Assembly: GCA_025934545.1 (NCBI GenBank)
Contig: JAICXV010000059.1
Coordinates: forward strand, 1 to 8,593
Length of the DNA: 8,593 nucleotides
Reading direction: 5' to 3'
Source of the DNA: Verrucomicrobiia bacterium
Lineage (GTDB): Bacteria; Verrucomicrobiota; Verrucomicrobiia; Limisphaerales; Palsa-1400
Of this stretch, positions 1 through 6,452 are shown piece after piece; within the stretch, counting starts at the first letter, position 1, and every line of letters begins with the position of its first letter. Position numbers and translations under genes: made by a program. Under the pieces are notes generated by a model, which made no database searches, had not been told where the DNA came from, and was given only the letters and a program-made list of their open reading frames with translations.

Positions 1-219
1 AGATGAAACGCCGACGATGAACAAAAGGGAACTTAACCCACCGACGAGCCGGGCCAGGATTCTCCATATTCCAAGTTCGCGCCGCACCTCTCGTAGATCT
101 GCTTTGTCCTTCTCAGTGAGCGTTAATATTGGAATTCTTTCTTTACGTCTGCTTCGCATGAAGAGCGCAAACACAATCGCCACCCCGAGCACAATGTATA
201 TGACTGCGGCGGATTGCAC
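1..219 (-). CDS. Unrecognised small membrane protein, N-terminal part (partial at left edge)
   Basis: An open frame of 73 codons reads leftward from a GTG at 219-217 to the window edge, with an in-frame TGA at 231-229 just upstream, so the start lies within the last few codons. Residues 4-20 are a hydrophobic helix (AVIYIVLGVAIVFALF). Residues 22-57 are a strongly charged, Arg/Lys/Glu-rich segment, and from about residue 58 a second hydrophobic helix begins (LVGGLSSLLFIVGVSS). By the positive-inside rule the charged loop would be cytoplasmic and both ends outside; this is inference. No clear Shine-Dalgarno precedes the GTG, so the start is tentative. I do not recognise the family. The realistic composition (hydrophobic, basic, hydrophobic) is why I prefer this frame over the Arg/Ser-rich plus-strand frame covering the same bases. 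Confidence 0.5.
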   Translation of the reverse strand, partial: MQSAAVIYIVLGVAIVFALFMRSRRKERIPILTLTEKDKADLREVRRELGIWRILARLVGGLSSLLFIVGVSS

Positions 220-262
220 GGGTGTTAGTCATCTACCGTTGATTGGTTGGTTGTTTTACCTG

Positions 263-292
263 ATAATGACATGTTCGAGCGTTTTCAGTCAG
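263..292 (-). promoter_or_regulatory. Possible sigma-70-type promoter for the left-edge membrane gene
   Basis: On the minus strand a CTGACT (-35-like, 4 of 6 to TTGACA) is followed after 18 bases by CATTAT (-10-like, 4 of 6 to TATAAT). A start near base 256 would leave a leader of roughly 37 bases before the GTG at 219. Two 4/6 hexamers at acceptable spacing can occur by chance, so this is only a candidate. Confidence 0.25.
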
Positions 293-362
293 CAATCTCA
301 TTTGATGTTAGACCTCTTGGGTTGGCGGTCAAGCTGAGAGGGAGAGAGAAGTTGCCTCGTGA

Positions 363-409
363 GCATTGAACATTAAACATTGGGCATTAGACATTTTGTT
401 GGAATGAAC
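363..409. repeat. AATG-type heptamer repeat patch, copy 1
   Basis: Five consecutive 7-base units share an xCATTxx pattern: gcattga, acattaa, acattgg, gcattag, acatttt. On the minus strand each reads AATG plus three variable bases. A 12-base tail, gttggaatgaac, follows at 398-409. The right-hand 26 bases (384-409) match 3495-3520 with one mismatch, in the same orientation. The style resembles the short tandem heptanucleotide repeats known from cyanobacterial spacers; that comparison is from general knowledge. It lies downstream of emrB. Confidence 0.75.
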
Positions 410-471
410 TTGAGCGCCATTCGGGTTCAATCGTCGCTGCGCCGACGAATCGACCTTTAGCTAGCACTGTC

Positions 472-522
472 CCGTGGAATAAATTTCACGGATACAATCG
501 GAAACCGCTACGCGGTGGTTTC
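472..522 (-). terminator. Two small hairpins downstream of emrB, possible weak terminator
   Basis: Just past the emrB stop (553 on the minus strand) lie two inverted repeats. At 501-522, GAAAC pairs with GTTTC around an inner CGC/GCG stem. At 472-491, CCGTG pairs with CACGG around a 10-base AT-rich loop. Neither is followed by a T-run on the minus strand, so this is not a standard intrinsic terminator. They may protect the mRNA 3' end, or be unrelated. Confidence 0.25.
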
Positions 523-552
523 GCCTTTGCATTTTCGAAAAATCTCGAAGCT

Positions 553-2115
553 TTAATGCGCGGCAACGGCCCCGGTCGCACGCACTTTGCGGAAGAAAAA
601 GACGGCGAACGCGCAAGCGGCAGTCAATAGTGCAACCCATCGGAAGTTGTCGACAAACGACCAAAGTTGCGCCTGGCCCAACATGCTGTTGTAGATGAGT
701 TGATAGGCGCGCACGATCGCATCGTGCTCGCCGAAATGCGATGCTAGCGAACCGGCGGCTTGATGCACGCGCTGTTGCAGCGCCGGATCGTATGGCGTCG
801 TATGGGCGGACATCATCATTTGATGGACTTGCGCGTCTCGCGCCAGGAACGTTGTCACCAGCGAAATACCAACGGAGCCACCGATGTTGCGCATGAGATT
901 GTAGAGCCCGGTTGCGTTACCGATCTGTTGCATCGGCAAAGTTCCCATCGCCATGGTGGTCAGCGGCACGAAAATGAAACTCACACCGACGCCGTTCAAA
1001 ACATTGGGCCAAACAACGCTGGCCATTCCCATGTTCAGCGTGATCTCGCCGAACCAATAGGACGACAATGCAACAAGGATGAATCCGATGAAAATGAGGA
1101 TGCGATTGTCGACCTTCTTCGTGATTCTCCCGATGATTAGCATCGAACCGATGGCGCCCAACCCACGCGGACTGAGCGCAAAGCCGCTTTGCAGCGCTGT
1201 GTATCCCATTAAGGTTTGGAGAAATAACGGGAGCAACGTGATGGTGCTGTAGAGCACCGCGCCCGTGATGAAAATTAGAAGCACGCCCGCCGAAAAATTT
1301 CGGTTTCGCCATACGCGCAAATCGACCAGCGGATGGTCGGCCTTGCACTCGCGAATGAAAAATCCGACACCGCAAGCGAGCGCGCCTAACGTCGCCCACC
1401 GGATCCAGTTCGCCGCAAACCAATCGTCCTCTTGCCCTTTATCGAGCACCAGTTGGAGCAACCCGAGCGCGATCGCCAACAGAGCAAAGCCAGAATAATC
1501 AATCGTTCCTTTGCCGCGACGACTTGCGATATAGGGCGGGTCCTCAACATACGCGCGCGTCATCAAGGCAGCGACAATTCCCACCGGCACATTGATATAA
1601 AAAATCCAACGCCACGAATAATGGTCCGTGATCCATCCGCCGAGTGTGGGTCCGACAGTCGGCGCAACGACTACGCCCAATCCAAACACCGCCATGGCCA
1701 CGCCGCGTTCTGAGGGCGGGAAACTTTCCAACAACACTGCCTGGGCAATCGGCTGCAACGTGCCGCCCGCGAGACCTTGAATCGCTCGCGCGGCGACGAG
1801 AAATCCAATCGTCGGCGCCAGGCCTGATAGGACCGAAGCGACCGTGAACAGGATGATGCAGGTGAACAAGGTCTTCCAGCGTCCGAAGTAATTGCTCAGC
1901 CAACCCGCCGCCGGCAAGACGATTGCGTTCGCCACGAGATAACTCGTCAGCACCCATGTCGATTCATCCGTCGTCGCGGACAAATTTCCGGCGATATGCG
2001 GCAAGGCGACGTTCGCGACAGAAGTGTCGAGAATTTCCATGAATGTCGCCATCATTACCGAAACGGCGATCAACCACGGGCTGCAACTGGGACGCCAATG
2101 CTGTTCGCCATTCAT
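553..2115 (-). CDS. emrB: EmrB-type DHA2 multidrug efflux transporter (14-TM MFS)
   Basis: A 520-residue inner-membrane drug/proton antiporter of the DHA2 branch of the major facilitator superfamily. In this family the transporter works with an EmrA-type adaptor and an outer-membrane channel to expel hydrophobic compounds. Family marks are visible: LDTSVANVALP at 29-39 in the first helix (DHA2 motif D1), GWLSNYFGRWK at 71-81 (motif A, loop 2-3), and LGVVVAPTVGPTLGG at 146-160 (antiporter motif C, fifth helix). The spacing of hydrophobic segments fits about 14 helices, and a polar periplasmic-type loop lies at about 425-485, before the last helix. Length is normal for EmrB. The ATG at 2115 is supported by GGAGG 8 bases upstream, inside the 3' end of emrA; the emrA stop ends 3 bases before this ATG, so the two are surely co-transcribed. 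The substrate cannot be read from sequence. Confidence 0.93.
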   Translation of the reverse strand: MNGEQHWRPSCSPWLIAVSVMMATFMEILDTSVANVALPHIAGNLSATTDESTWVLTSYLVANAIVLPAAGWLSNYFGRWKTLFTCIILFTVASVLSGLAPTIGFLVAARAIQGLAGGTLQPIAQAVLLESFPPSERGVAMAVFGLGVVVAPTVGPTLGGWITDHYSWRWIFYINVPVGIVAALMTRAYVEDPPYIASRRGKGTIDYSGFALLAIALGLLQLVLDKGQEDDWFAANWIRWATLGALACGVGFFIRECKADHPLVDLRVWRNRNFSAGVLLIFITGAVLYSTITLLPLFLQTLMGYTALQSGFALSPRGLGAIGSMLIIGRITKKVDNRILIFIGFILVALSSYWFGEITLNMGMASVVWPNVLNGVGVSFIFVPLTTMAMGTLPMQQIGNATGLYNLMRNIGGSVGISLVTTFLARDAQVHQMMMSAHTTPYDPALQQRVHQAAGSLASHFGEHDAIVRAYQLIYNSMLGQAQLWSFVDNFRWVALLTAACAFAVFFFRKVRATGAVAAH

Positions 2116-2118
2116 GCA

Positions 2119-3342
2119 TCAAGCCTCCGTCGCGCGTTTGTTCCACCACCACACGATGACCAACGCGACCATGACCAGCGCGAGAATCCATGTCCAAATG
2201 GGCCAATGAAAATCGCGAACATTCACCGTCGGCACGACCGACATTCCCGGCCCAAGTAACTGCCCCGGATCGAGCGAATCGAAGACGATCTTGACGGGCA
2301 CGCGCTGCACCACTTTGACGTAGTTACCCACGGCGTTTTCCGGCGGCAACAGACTGAAGAACGATCCACTGCCCGCCTGGATGCTATCGACGTGCGCGGC
2401 GTAATTGGTTTTGGGAAACGCATCGATCTTTATTTGCACGTGCTGCCCGGGTCGCATGTAGCGCAACTGCGTCTCCTTAAAATTCGCGCTCACCCACAAT
2501 TGCTCTGGCACGATCGCCATCATGCTTTGGCCTATCGCGACAAATGCGCCGCGCTCGATCGCCTTCTTCGTCACGCGTCCGGCCATAGGAGCGACGATGA
2601 TTGTTTTCTCCACGTCCAGTCGGGCACTTTCGACGTCGGCTTGCGCCTGCTGGATCTGGGCCTGTGCTGCGACGATTTGCGCGCGCGCTGAAGAAACCAG
2701 ATTCGTTGCTTCACTCAGGCGTGAGTGTTGAGCGGCCACTTGTTTTTTTGCTGCTGCGAAATTCGCGTTTGCCGTCCGAGCGGTGGCGACGAGGTGGTCG
2801 AACTCCTCGGGCGAAATCACATTGTTCGTCCGCAACTGGCGGCCGCGCGCGACATCTTCTTCCGCCCGCTTCGATTCAGCTTCAACCGCCGTGGCCTGCG
2901 CCTGCGCTTGCGCTTCGACCGCGTGCGCTGAGTTAAGCTGCGAGAAGGCGTTGGTTAATTCGACTTGCGCGACCTGCAACTTGGATTGGTTCAACGCCAC
3001 TGTCGCTTTGGCCTGCGCCAGTCGCGCATTGAGAGTGCTCGGGTCGATCTGCACGAGTAAATCACCTGCGTTCACGAGTTGATTATCGTTCACGGGAACC
3101 TGCAGCACTTGCCCCGCGACTTGCGGCGCGATCGAAACGGTGTGCGTATCGATGAAGGCGTCGTTGGTCGATTCGTAAGATTTCGAATGTTGAAACCAGA
3201 TCAGGCCGGCAATCGTGAAAAGGACTAAGAGAATCGAACCGATGATGATGAACCGTGGGCGCTTGAACAGACTCGGTCGCTGCGGCTCGGCTGCGCCCGG
3301 TTGCTCGTGCTCTTTGTGTGTTTCCTCAGTCCCGGGCTCCAT
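2119..3342 (-). CDS. emrA: EmrA-type membrane fusion protein (HlyD family) of the efflux pump
   Basis: A 407-residue periplasmic adaptor that would link the EmrB transporter to an outer-membrane channel. In order: cytoplasmic tail 1-29, signal-anchor helix about 30-50, first half of the lipoyl/barrel-sandwich domain about 62-100 (VSIAPQVAGQVLQVPVND), a long Ala/Gln-rich alpha-helical hairpin about 103-246, the second lipoyl half about 247-279 (IVAPMAGRVTKKAIERGAFV), and a beta-barrel region 280-375. The stretch SGSFFSLLPPENAVGNYVKV at 325-344 and the following VVQRVPVKI are strongly EmrA-like. The start ATG at 3342 has AAGGAG at 3348-3353, five bases upstream. It is the first gene of the operon with emrB. 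Unusual: residues 380-400 form a second strongly hydrophobic helix ending WWWNKRATEA, whereas E. coli EmrA ends in the periplasm. No TolC-like or TetR/MarR-like gene is adjacent. Confidence 0.92.
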   Translation of the reverse strand: MEPGTEETHKEHEQPGAAEPQRPSLFKRPRFIIIGSILLVLFTIAGLIWFQHSKSYESTNDAFIDTHTVSIAPQVAGQVLQVPVNDNQLVNAGDLLVQIDPSTLNARLAQAKATVALNQSKLQVAQVELTNAFSQLNSAHAVEAQAQAQATAVEAESKRAEEDVARGRQLRTNNVISPEEFDHLVATARTANANFAAAKKQVAAQHSRLSEATNLVSSARAQIVAAQAQIQQAQADVESARLDVEKTIIVAPMAGRVTKKAIERGAFVAIGQSMMAIVPEQLWVSANFKETQLRYMRPGQHVQIKIDAFPKTNYAAHVDSIQAGSGSFFSLLPPENAVGNYVKVVQRVPVKIVFDSLDPGQLLGPGMSVVPTVNVRDFHWPIWTWILALVMVALVIVWWWNKRATEA

Positions 3343-3473
3343 CCCGACTCCTTACTTAAAGCTAAAACCCGCGGGACTAAAGTCAAAGGGCGGTTTTCGA
3401 AGTTAATTACGACCGGAGCGGATCTTAATTTTTACTCCGATTTGGTCAGGAGAACTGGTTTGCTGCCATTTAA

Positions 3474-3520
3474 TTATTAGGCATTGGGCATTGAGCATTA
3501 GACATTTTGTCGGAATGAAC
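3474..3520. repeat. AATG-type heptamer repeat patch, copy 2
   Basis: Units are ttattag, gcattgg, gcattga, gcattag, acatttt, then the 12-base tail gtcggaatgaac (3509-3520). The last 26 bases equal copy 1 except C3511 for T400. It sits in the divergent spacer between emrA and the response regulator, 3111 bases from copy 1 and in the same orientation. The rest of that spacer (3343-3473) holds the emrA ribosome-binding site and a CCCGCGGG palindrome at 3368-3375. Confidence 0.75.
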
Positions 3521-3554
3521 GAAGGCTTGCCGCGTTGCAGGGGTTTGCCCTACC

Positions 3555-5036
3555 ATGGCTTTTATGGCGAGAGTCCTCCTTCTTGATGATGAGATAACTA
3601 TGTTGCAGATGGTGACGGAGCTGCTTCGCTCCGAAGGCCATGAAGTGTTTCCTTTCAGCAATATCGACGCTGCCGCGGAAGCCCTGGAGACGCAACGGCC
3701 AGATCTCGTCGTAACGGATCTCTATCTCGACAAGAATAAAACGCCTTACGGCCTGGACATGCTGCAGAAGGCCCGCAGTGTAACGCCTCCAGCGACGGTC
3801 ATCATGATCACGGGTTTTGCGACGATCGAGACGGCGGTCGATGCGATGAAGAAGGGGGCTTTCGATTATCTGGCCAAGCCGTTCAAGATCGACGATTTCA
3901 AGCTCTGCATCCGTCGCGCGCTCTCTTATAGCGAGGCGGTTTCGGAGAACGTTTACCTGCGGAAGCAGCTCAAGAAAAAGTATCAGTTCAACCAGCTCAT
4001 CGGCACGTCGCAGGAAATGCAGGACGTGTTCAAGATGATTGAACGCGTCGCCGACACCGACAGCACGGTGCTGATTTTGGGCGAGAGCGGCACGGGCAAG
4101 GAATTGATTGCGCGCGCGCTGCATTATAACAGCCGCCGCCAGTTCGCGCCGTTTGTGCCGATTAACTGTAGTGCATTGCCGGAAAATTTGCTGGAGTCGG
4201 AGTTGTTCGGTCATCGCAAGGGCGCGTTCACCGGAGCGGTCACGGATAAGAAAGGTTTGTTCCAGGAAGCGGATGGCGGAACGATTTTCCTCGATGAAAT
4301 CGGCACGATGCCCGCAGTGTTGCAAAGCCGTTTGCTGCGGGTGTTGCAGGAAAAGGAAGTCCGGCGCGTCGGTGATAACGTGCCGATGACGGTGAATGTG
4401 CGGGTGTTGGCCGCGACGAATGAAACGCTGGAGAAGCGCATCAAGGAAGGCACTTTCCGCGAAGATTTGTATTATCGCCTGAACGTGATCCCGATTCATA
4501 TGCCGGCGTTGCGCGAGCATAAAGAGGACCTGCCGTTGTTGGTTGTGCACTTTTTGAAGGGGCGTCTGAACCCGAAAAACGGCAAGCCTTACCAGATCAC
4601 GCGCAAAGCGATGGAGTTGTTGTCGCAGCATGATTGGCCGGGCAATGTGCGCGAATTGGAGAATGCGATCGAACGCGGTTGCGCCTTGTGCGATGACGGC
4701 GTGGTGCGCATTGCTGATCTGCCGCCGATGTTTCAAAAGATTGCGTCCAGTTCGGACGACAACGACGAGATCATCGAAGTAAAGGCGACGCCGCCGAGCC
4801 CAAGCGATACGCAAATCCGCACAGCCAAAGAAGCTGCCGCAGCGGCGACGCATGCGCCGACGGGTTTTGCGCAGCCCATCGCGTCATTGAAAGATTTTCT
4901 GCGCGAACAGGAGTCGGCTTACCTCAATCGCGCGCTGGCGCAAACGGGTGGGGACAAAGAAGCGGCGGCGCAATTGCTCGGGGTGAGTGTGGCGACGTTG
5001 TATCGCAAGCTGGCGGAAGTGGAATCGCCGGCGTAG
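3555..5036 (+). CDS. NtrC-family sigma-54-dependent response regulator
   Basis: A 493-residue cytoplasmic enhancer-binding activator: phosphorylation of the receiver would license ATP-driven opening of sigma-54 promoters. Receiver 5-123: acidic pair D11/D12, phosphoacceptor D55, T86, K108. Linker helix about 125-145. AAA+ domain about 147-390: Walker A GESGTGKE (176-183), sigma-54 contact loop GAFTGA (223-228), Walker B TIFLDEIG (243-250), arginine-finger region FREDLYYRLN (301-310), WPGNVREL (361-368). A low-complexity Ala/Ser/Pro linker spans 396-445. A Fis-type helix-turn-helix occupies about 464-487 (GGDKEAAAQLLGVSVATLYRKL). All catalytic motifs are intact. Odd: D55 is followed by an extended loop lacking the usual proline. 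ATG 3555 and ATG 3564 are both possible starts; neither has a strong ribosome-binding site. No kinase gene adjoins it, so signal and targets are unknown. Confidence 0.95.
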   Translation: MAFMARVLLLDDEITMLQMVTELLRSEGHEVFPFSNIDAAAEALETQRPDLVVTDLYLDKNKTPYGLDMLQKARSVTPPATVIMITGFATIETAVDAMKKGAFDYLAKPFKIDDFKLCIRRALSYSEAVSENVYLRKQLKKKYQFNQLIGTSQEMQDVFKMIERVADTDSTVLILGESGTGKELIARALHYNSRRQFAPFVPINCSALPENLLESELFGHRKGAFTGAVTDKKGLFQEADGGTIFLDEIGTMPAVLQSRLLRVLQEKEVRRVGDNVPMTVNVRVLAATNETLEKRIKEGTFREDLYYRLNVIPIHMPALREHKEDLPLLVVHFLKGRLNPKNGKPYQITRKAMELLSQHDWPGNVRELENAIERGCALCDDGVVRIADLPPMFQKIASSSDDNDEIIEVKATPPSPSDTQIRTAKEAAAAATHAPTGFAQPIASLKDFLREQESAYLNRALAQTGGDKEAAAQLLGVSVATLYRKLAEVESPA

Positions 5037-5050
5037 CCTCGCATAATAGC

Positions 5051-5087
5051 TTGCTGACGAATTGTCCTGTGTCTACAGTGTAGATAC
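5051..5087 (+). promoter_or_regulatory. Candidate mazEF promoter with overlapping 19-base dyad operator
   Basis: Bases 5069-5087 form a dyad with 9-base arms around G5078: the core TCTACA (5072-5077) pairs perfectly with TGTAGA (5079-5084), and the flanking GT/AC also pairs, leaving a single mismatched pair (G5071/T5085). The dyad ends at the base before the mazE ATG. TTGCTG at 5051 and TACAGT at 5074, spaced 17 bases, could be the -35 and -10; transcription would then begin at or next to the ATG. Toxin-antitoxin operons are usually repressed by their own antitoxin binding such dyads. The dyad is directly visible; promoter and operator roles are inferred. Confidence 0.5.
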
Positions 5088-5330
5088 ATGCAAAGCAGAA
5101 TTCAAAAATGGGGAAATAGCCTTGCGCTGCGGATTCCAAATGCGTTTGCGCGCCAATCTCGTGTTAAAACCGGTTCGTTGGTCGATTTATCTTTGCGCGG
5201 CGGCCGATTGATAGTGACCCCGGTGGCGTCAGAGCCGACGTCGTTGAAAGAGCTTTTGCGAGGAGTAAGCGCCAAGAACATTCACAAGAGTTTGGAATTT
5301 GGCGCACCCCAGGGAAAAGAAGTCTGGTGA
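5088..5330 (+). CDS. mazE: MazE-type antitoxin (AbrB/SpoVT-like DNA-binding fold)
   Basis: An 80-residue antitoxin, the normal length for MazE. Residues 2-46 form the swapped-hairpin DNA-binding domain, with the family signature IQKWGNSLALRIP at 5-17 and LSLRGGRLIVTP at 34-45. The flexible tail 50-80 (SLKELLRGVSAKNIH, then FGAPQGKEVW) matches the MazE segment that wraps and blocks MazF. It is expected to neutralise the toxin and, with it, repress its own operon through the dyad just upstream. The ATG at 5088 has no Shine-Dalgarno; the preceding bases are all dyad, which fits leaderless translation. Its stop overlaps the mazF GTG by 4 bases (GTGA), implying translational coupling. Confidence 0.93.
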   Translation: MQSRIQKWGNSLALRIPNAFARQSRVKTGSLVDLSLRGGRLIVTPVASEPTSLKELLRGVSAKNIHKSLEFGAPQGKEVW

Positions 5331-5677
5331 AAAAGACATACGCGCCGGCAAGAGGGGATTTGGTCTGGCTGGACATGCATCCACAAGCCGGGCATGAACA
5401 GGCTGGCCGTCGGCCGGCGATTGTTCTATCGCCAGAGGCTTATAATCGTAAAGTTGGGCTGGCCTTGTGTTGTCCGATCACGAGCCACGCGAAAAATTAT
5501 CCGTTCGAAGTTGTGCTTCCAACGGGTCTGCCGGTTGGTGGAGTTGTCTTATCCGATCAAATAAAAAATCTCGATTGGAAATCCCGCAAGGCAAAACACA
5601 TTGGGCAGGTGGACGAGCAGACCATCCTTGAGGTTCTGCAAAAAATCCGGGTCTTGCTTTCGACCGAACAAGAGTAA
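5327..5677 (+). CDS. mazF: MazF-type endoribonuclease toxin
   Basis: A 116-residue ribosome-independent mRNA interferase of the MazF/PemK family. It aligns without gaps to E. coli MazF through residue 52: GDLVWLD at 10-16, HEQAGRRPAIVLSP at 23-36, ITSHAKNYPFEVVLP at 51-65, SDQIKNLDW at 76-84. The residues implicated in catalysis or RNA binding in MazF (E24, R29, T52) are all present at the same positions, so the toxin looks intact. The start is GTG at 5327, overlapping the mazE stop; a purine-rich AGGGAAAAGAAG at 5311-5322 could act as ribosome-binding site. The gene ends 13 bases before the convergent hydrolase gene. The cleavage motif cannot be predicted from sequence alone. Confidence 0.94.
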   Translation: MKKTYAPARGDLVWLDMHPQAGHEQAGRRPAIVLSPEAYNRKVGLALCCPITSHAKNYPFEVVLPTGLPVGGVVLSDQIKNLDWKSRKAKHIGQVDEQTILEVLQKIRVLLSTEQE

Positions 5678-5690
5678 AAGGCACTGCGAT

Positions 5691-6452
5691 TTACCTGGCG
5701 CGCGATGGGGTTCGGACGCGGGCGACGATTTTGCGCAGTTTTTCTTTGGTTTTACTTTCACCAAGATCGCGTTCGAGAACCCAGCGTGTGTGCGGAACCA
5801 GGGTCGCGGCGATGTCTTCGGGTGTGGTGTGTTTGGCGGAAACTCCGGGGGCGAGGTCGATTCCAATCTGGCGGAAGAGATGTTGGACGAAGGCTGAACA
5901 GAAAAAAGATTCGTCGCGGGCCAGAACATTTTCTTTGCCGCGCAGTTCGGGTTTTTTTAACGCGATCAGAGTTCCGAAAAGTTCGCGCACGGAATATTTC
6001 GTCGCATCAGACATGAGTTGGAGGCCGTGACAGAGGAGCGAACGGAATTGGTGTTCGGAAAGGCCGAAGTCGAGGATAGCCAGGACGCCGTAAAGTTCTT
6101 CGTCGTAGTATTTGCTCGCGCGATTTTCCTGCACGCCGAAACGGATGTGTTTACGGACGGCGGCGAGATCGGATTCGATGACCCATTGATGGCCGTCGAG
6201 ACGGCGTTCGCCGCAAATAAAGGCATGCGACCATGTGCCCCATTTGCCTTCGGATTGGACGCGTCGTTCGGCGCGGCGGATGACGCGATCGATTAAAGTG
6301 CTGCCGCCAGCAAGCCCGATTCGGCCGGGCCGCGCATAGAGGTCAAGGAATTTTTGGTTGGAAATGCCGCGGACGCTGATGACCTGGTTCACGGCAAAAG
6401 AATAGCGGGAGCAGAATGGGCGAGGAAGAAAAGAAAGTAGAGAGGCCGGCAA
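5691..6452 (-). CDS. Predicted papain-like cysteine hydrolase (NlpC/P60 superfamily, YiiX-like)
   Basis: A 253-codon frame (TTG start) with the hallmarks of the circularly permuted NlpC/P60 (YiiX/LRAT-like) fold, in which the histidine precedes the cysteine. An opening element YARPGRIGLAGGSTLIDRVIR spans 39-59. Then come WSHAFIC with H76, VIESDL with E93 as likely third polar residue, and SFFCSAFVQHLFRQIGIDL with nucleophile C185. Members act on amide or ester bonds in peptidoglycan, peptides or lipids; the substrate here is unknown. No signal peptide is convincing. The start is uncertain: the TTG at 6452 lies inside the arm of a long inverted repeat and has no ribosome-binding site. The GTG at 6392 (233 residues, VNQVISVRGIS) keeps all motifs and is a good alternative. 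It converges with mazF and has no evident functional link to it. Confidence 0.75.
   Translation of the reverse strand: MPASLLSFLPRPFCSRYSFAVNQVISVRGISNQKFLDLYARPGRIGLAGGSTLIDRVIRRAERRVQSEGKWGTWSHAFICGERRLDGHQWVIESDLAAVRKHIRFGVQENRASKYYDEELYGVLAILDFGLSEHQFRSLLCHGLQLMSDATKYSVRELFGTLIALKKPELRGKENVLARDESFFCSAFVQHLFRQIGIDLAPGVSAKHTTPEDIAATLVPHTRWVLERDLGESKTKEKLRKIVARVRTPSRAR

Larger units (their letters stand above)
220..552. other. Non-coding spacer between the left-edge gene and emrB
   Basis: These 333 bases hold no convincing gene on either strand; short open frames here have unnatural composition. The spacer contains a possible promoter (263-292), a heptamer-repeat patch (363-409) and two small hairpins near the end of emrB (472-522). 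Bases 410-470 show nothing I can name. Confidence 0.6.

Noticed and set aside
17..337. 106-codon plus-strand frame over the left-edge region
   Set aside because: Its composition is Ser/Arg/Thr-rich with no domain, and it overlaps the minus-strand frame that reads as a sensible two-helix membrane protein.
363..409. CRISPR-like array
   Set aside because: The units are 7 bases long, tandem and without spacers, and there is no cas gene. This is a simple short tandem repeat.
3359..3386. TTGACT-N16-TAGCTT promoter for emrA on the minus strand
   Set aside because: Transcription would start near 3352, inside the AAGGAG ribosome-binding site at 3348-3353, leaving an unusable leader. The -10 also matches only 3 of 6.
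3522..3539. Sigma-54-like promoter (GGC ... TTGCA) just upstream of the response regulator
   Set aside because: The GG (3524) to GC (3537) spacing is 13 instead of the required 12, and the -24 element lacks the rest of the consensus. Sigma-54 promoters rarely tolerate this.
3470..3661. 63-codon minus-strand frame ending in MSNAQCPMPNN
   Set aside because: The tail is just the translated AATG heptamer repeat, and the rest is antisense to the regulator. Such NAQCPMPN peptides are a known artefact of these repeats.
3498..4853. Very long (451-codon) open frame on the minus strand, antisense to the response regulator
   Set aside because: It is rich in Arg, His and Gln without any domain, and mirrors the codon-position GC bias of the intact regulator gene on the plus strand. 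A shadow frame is the simplest explanation.
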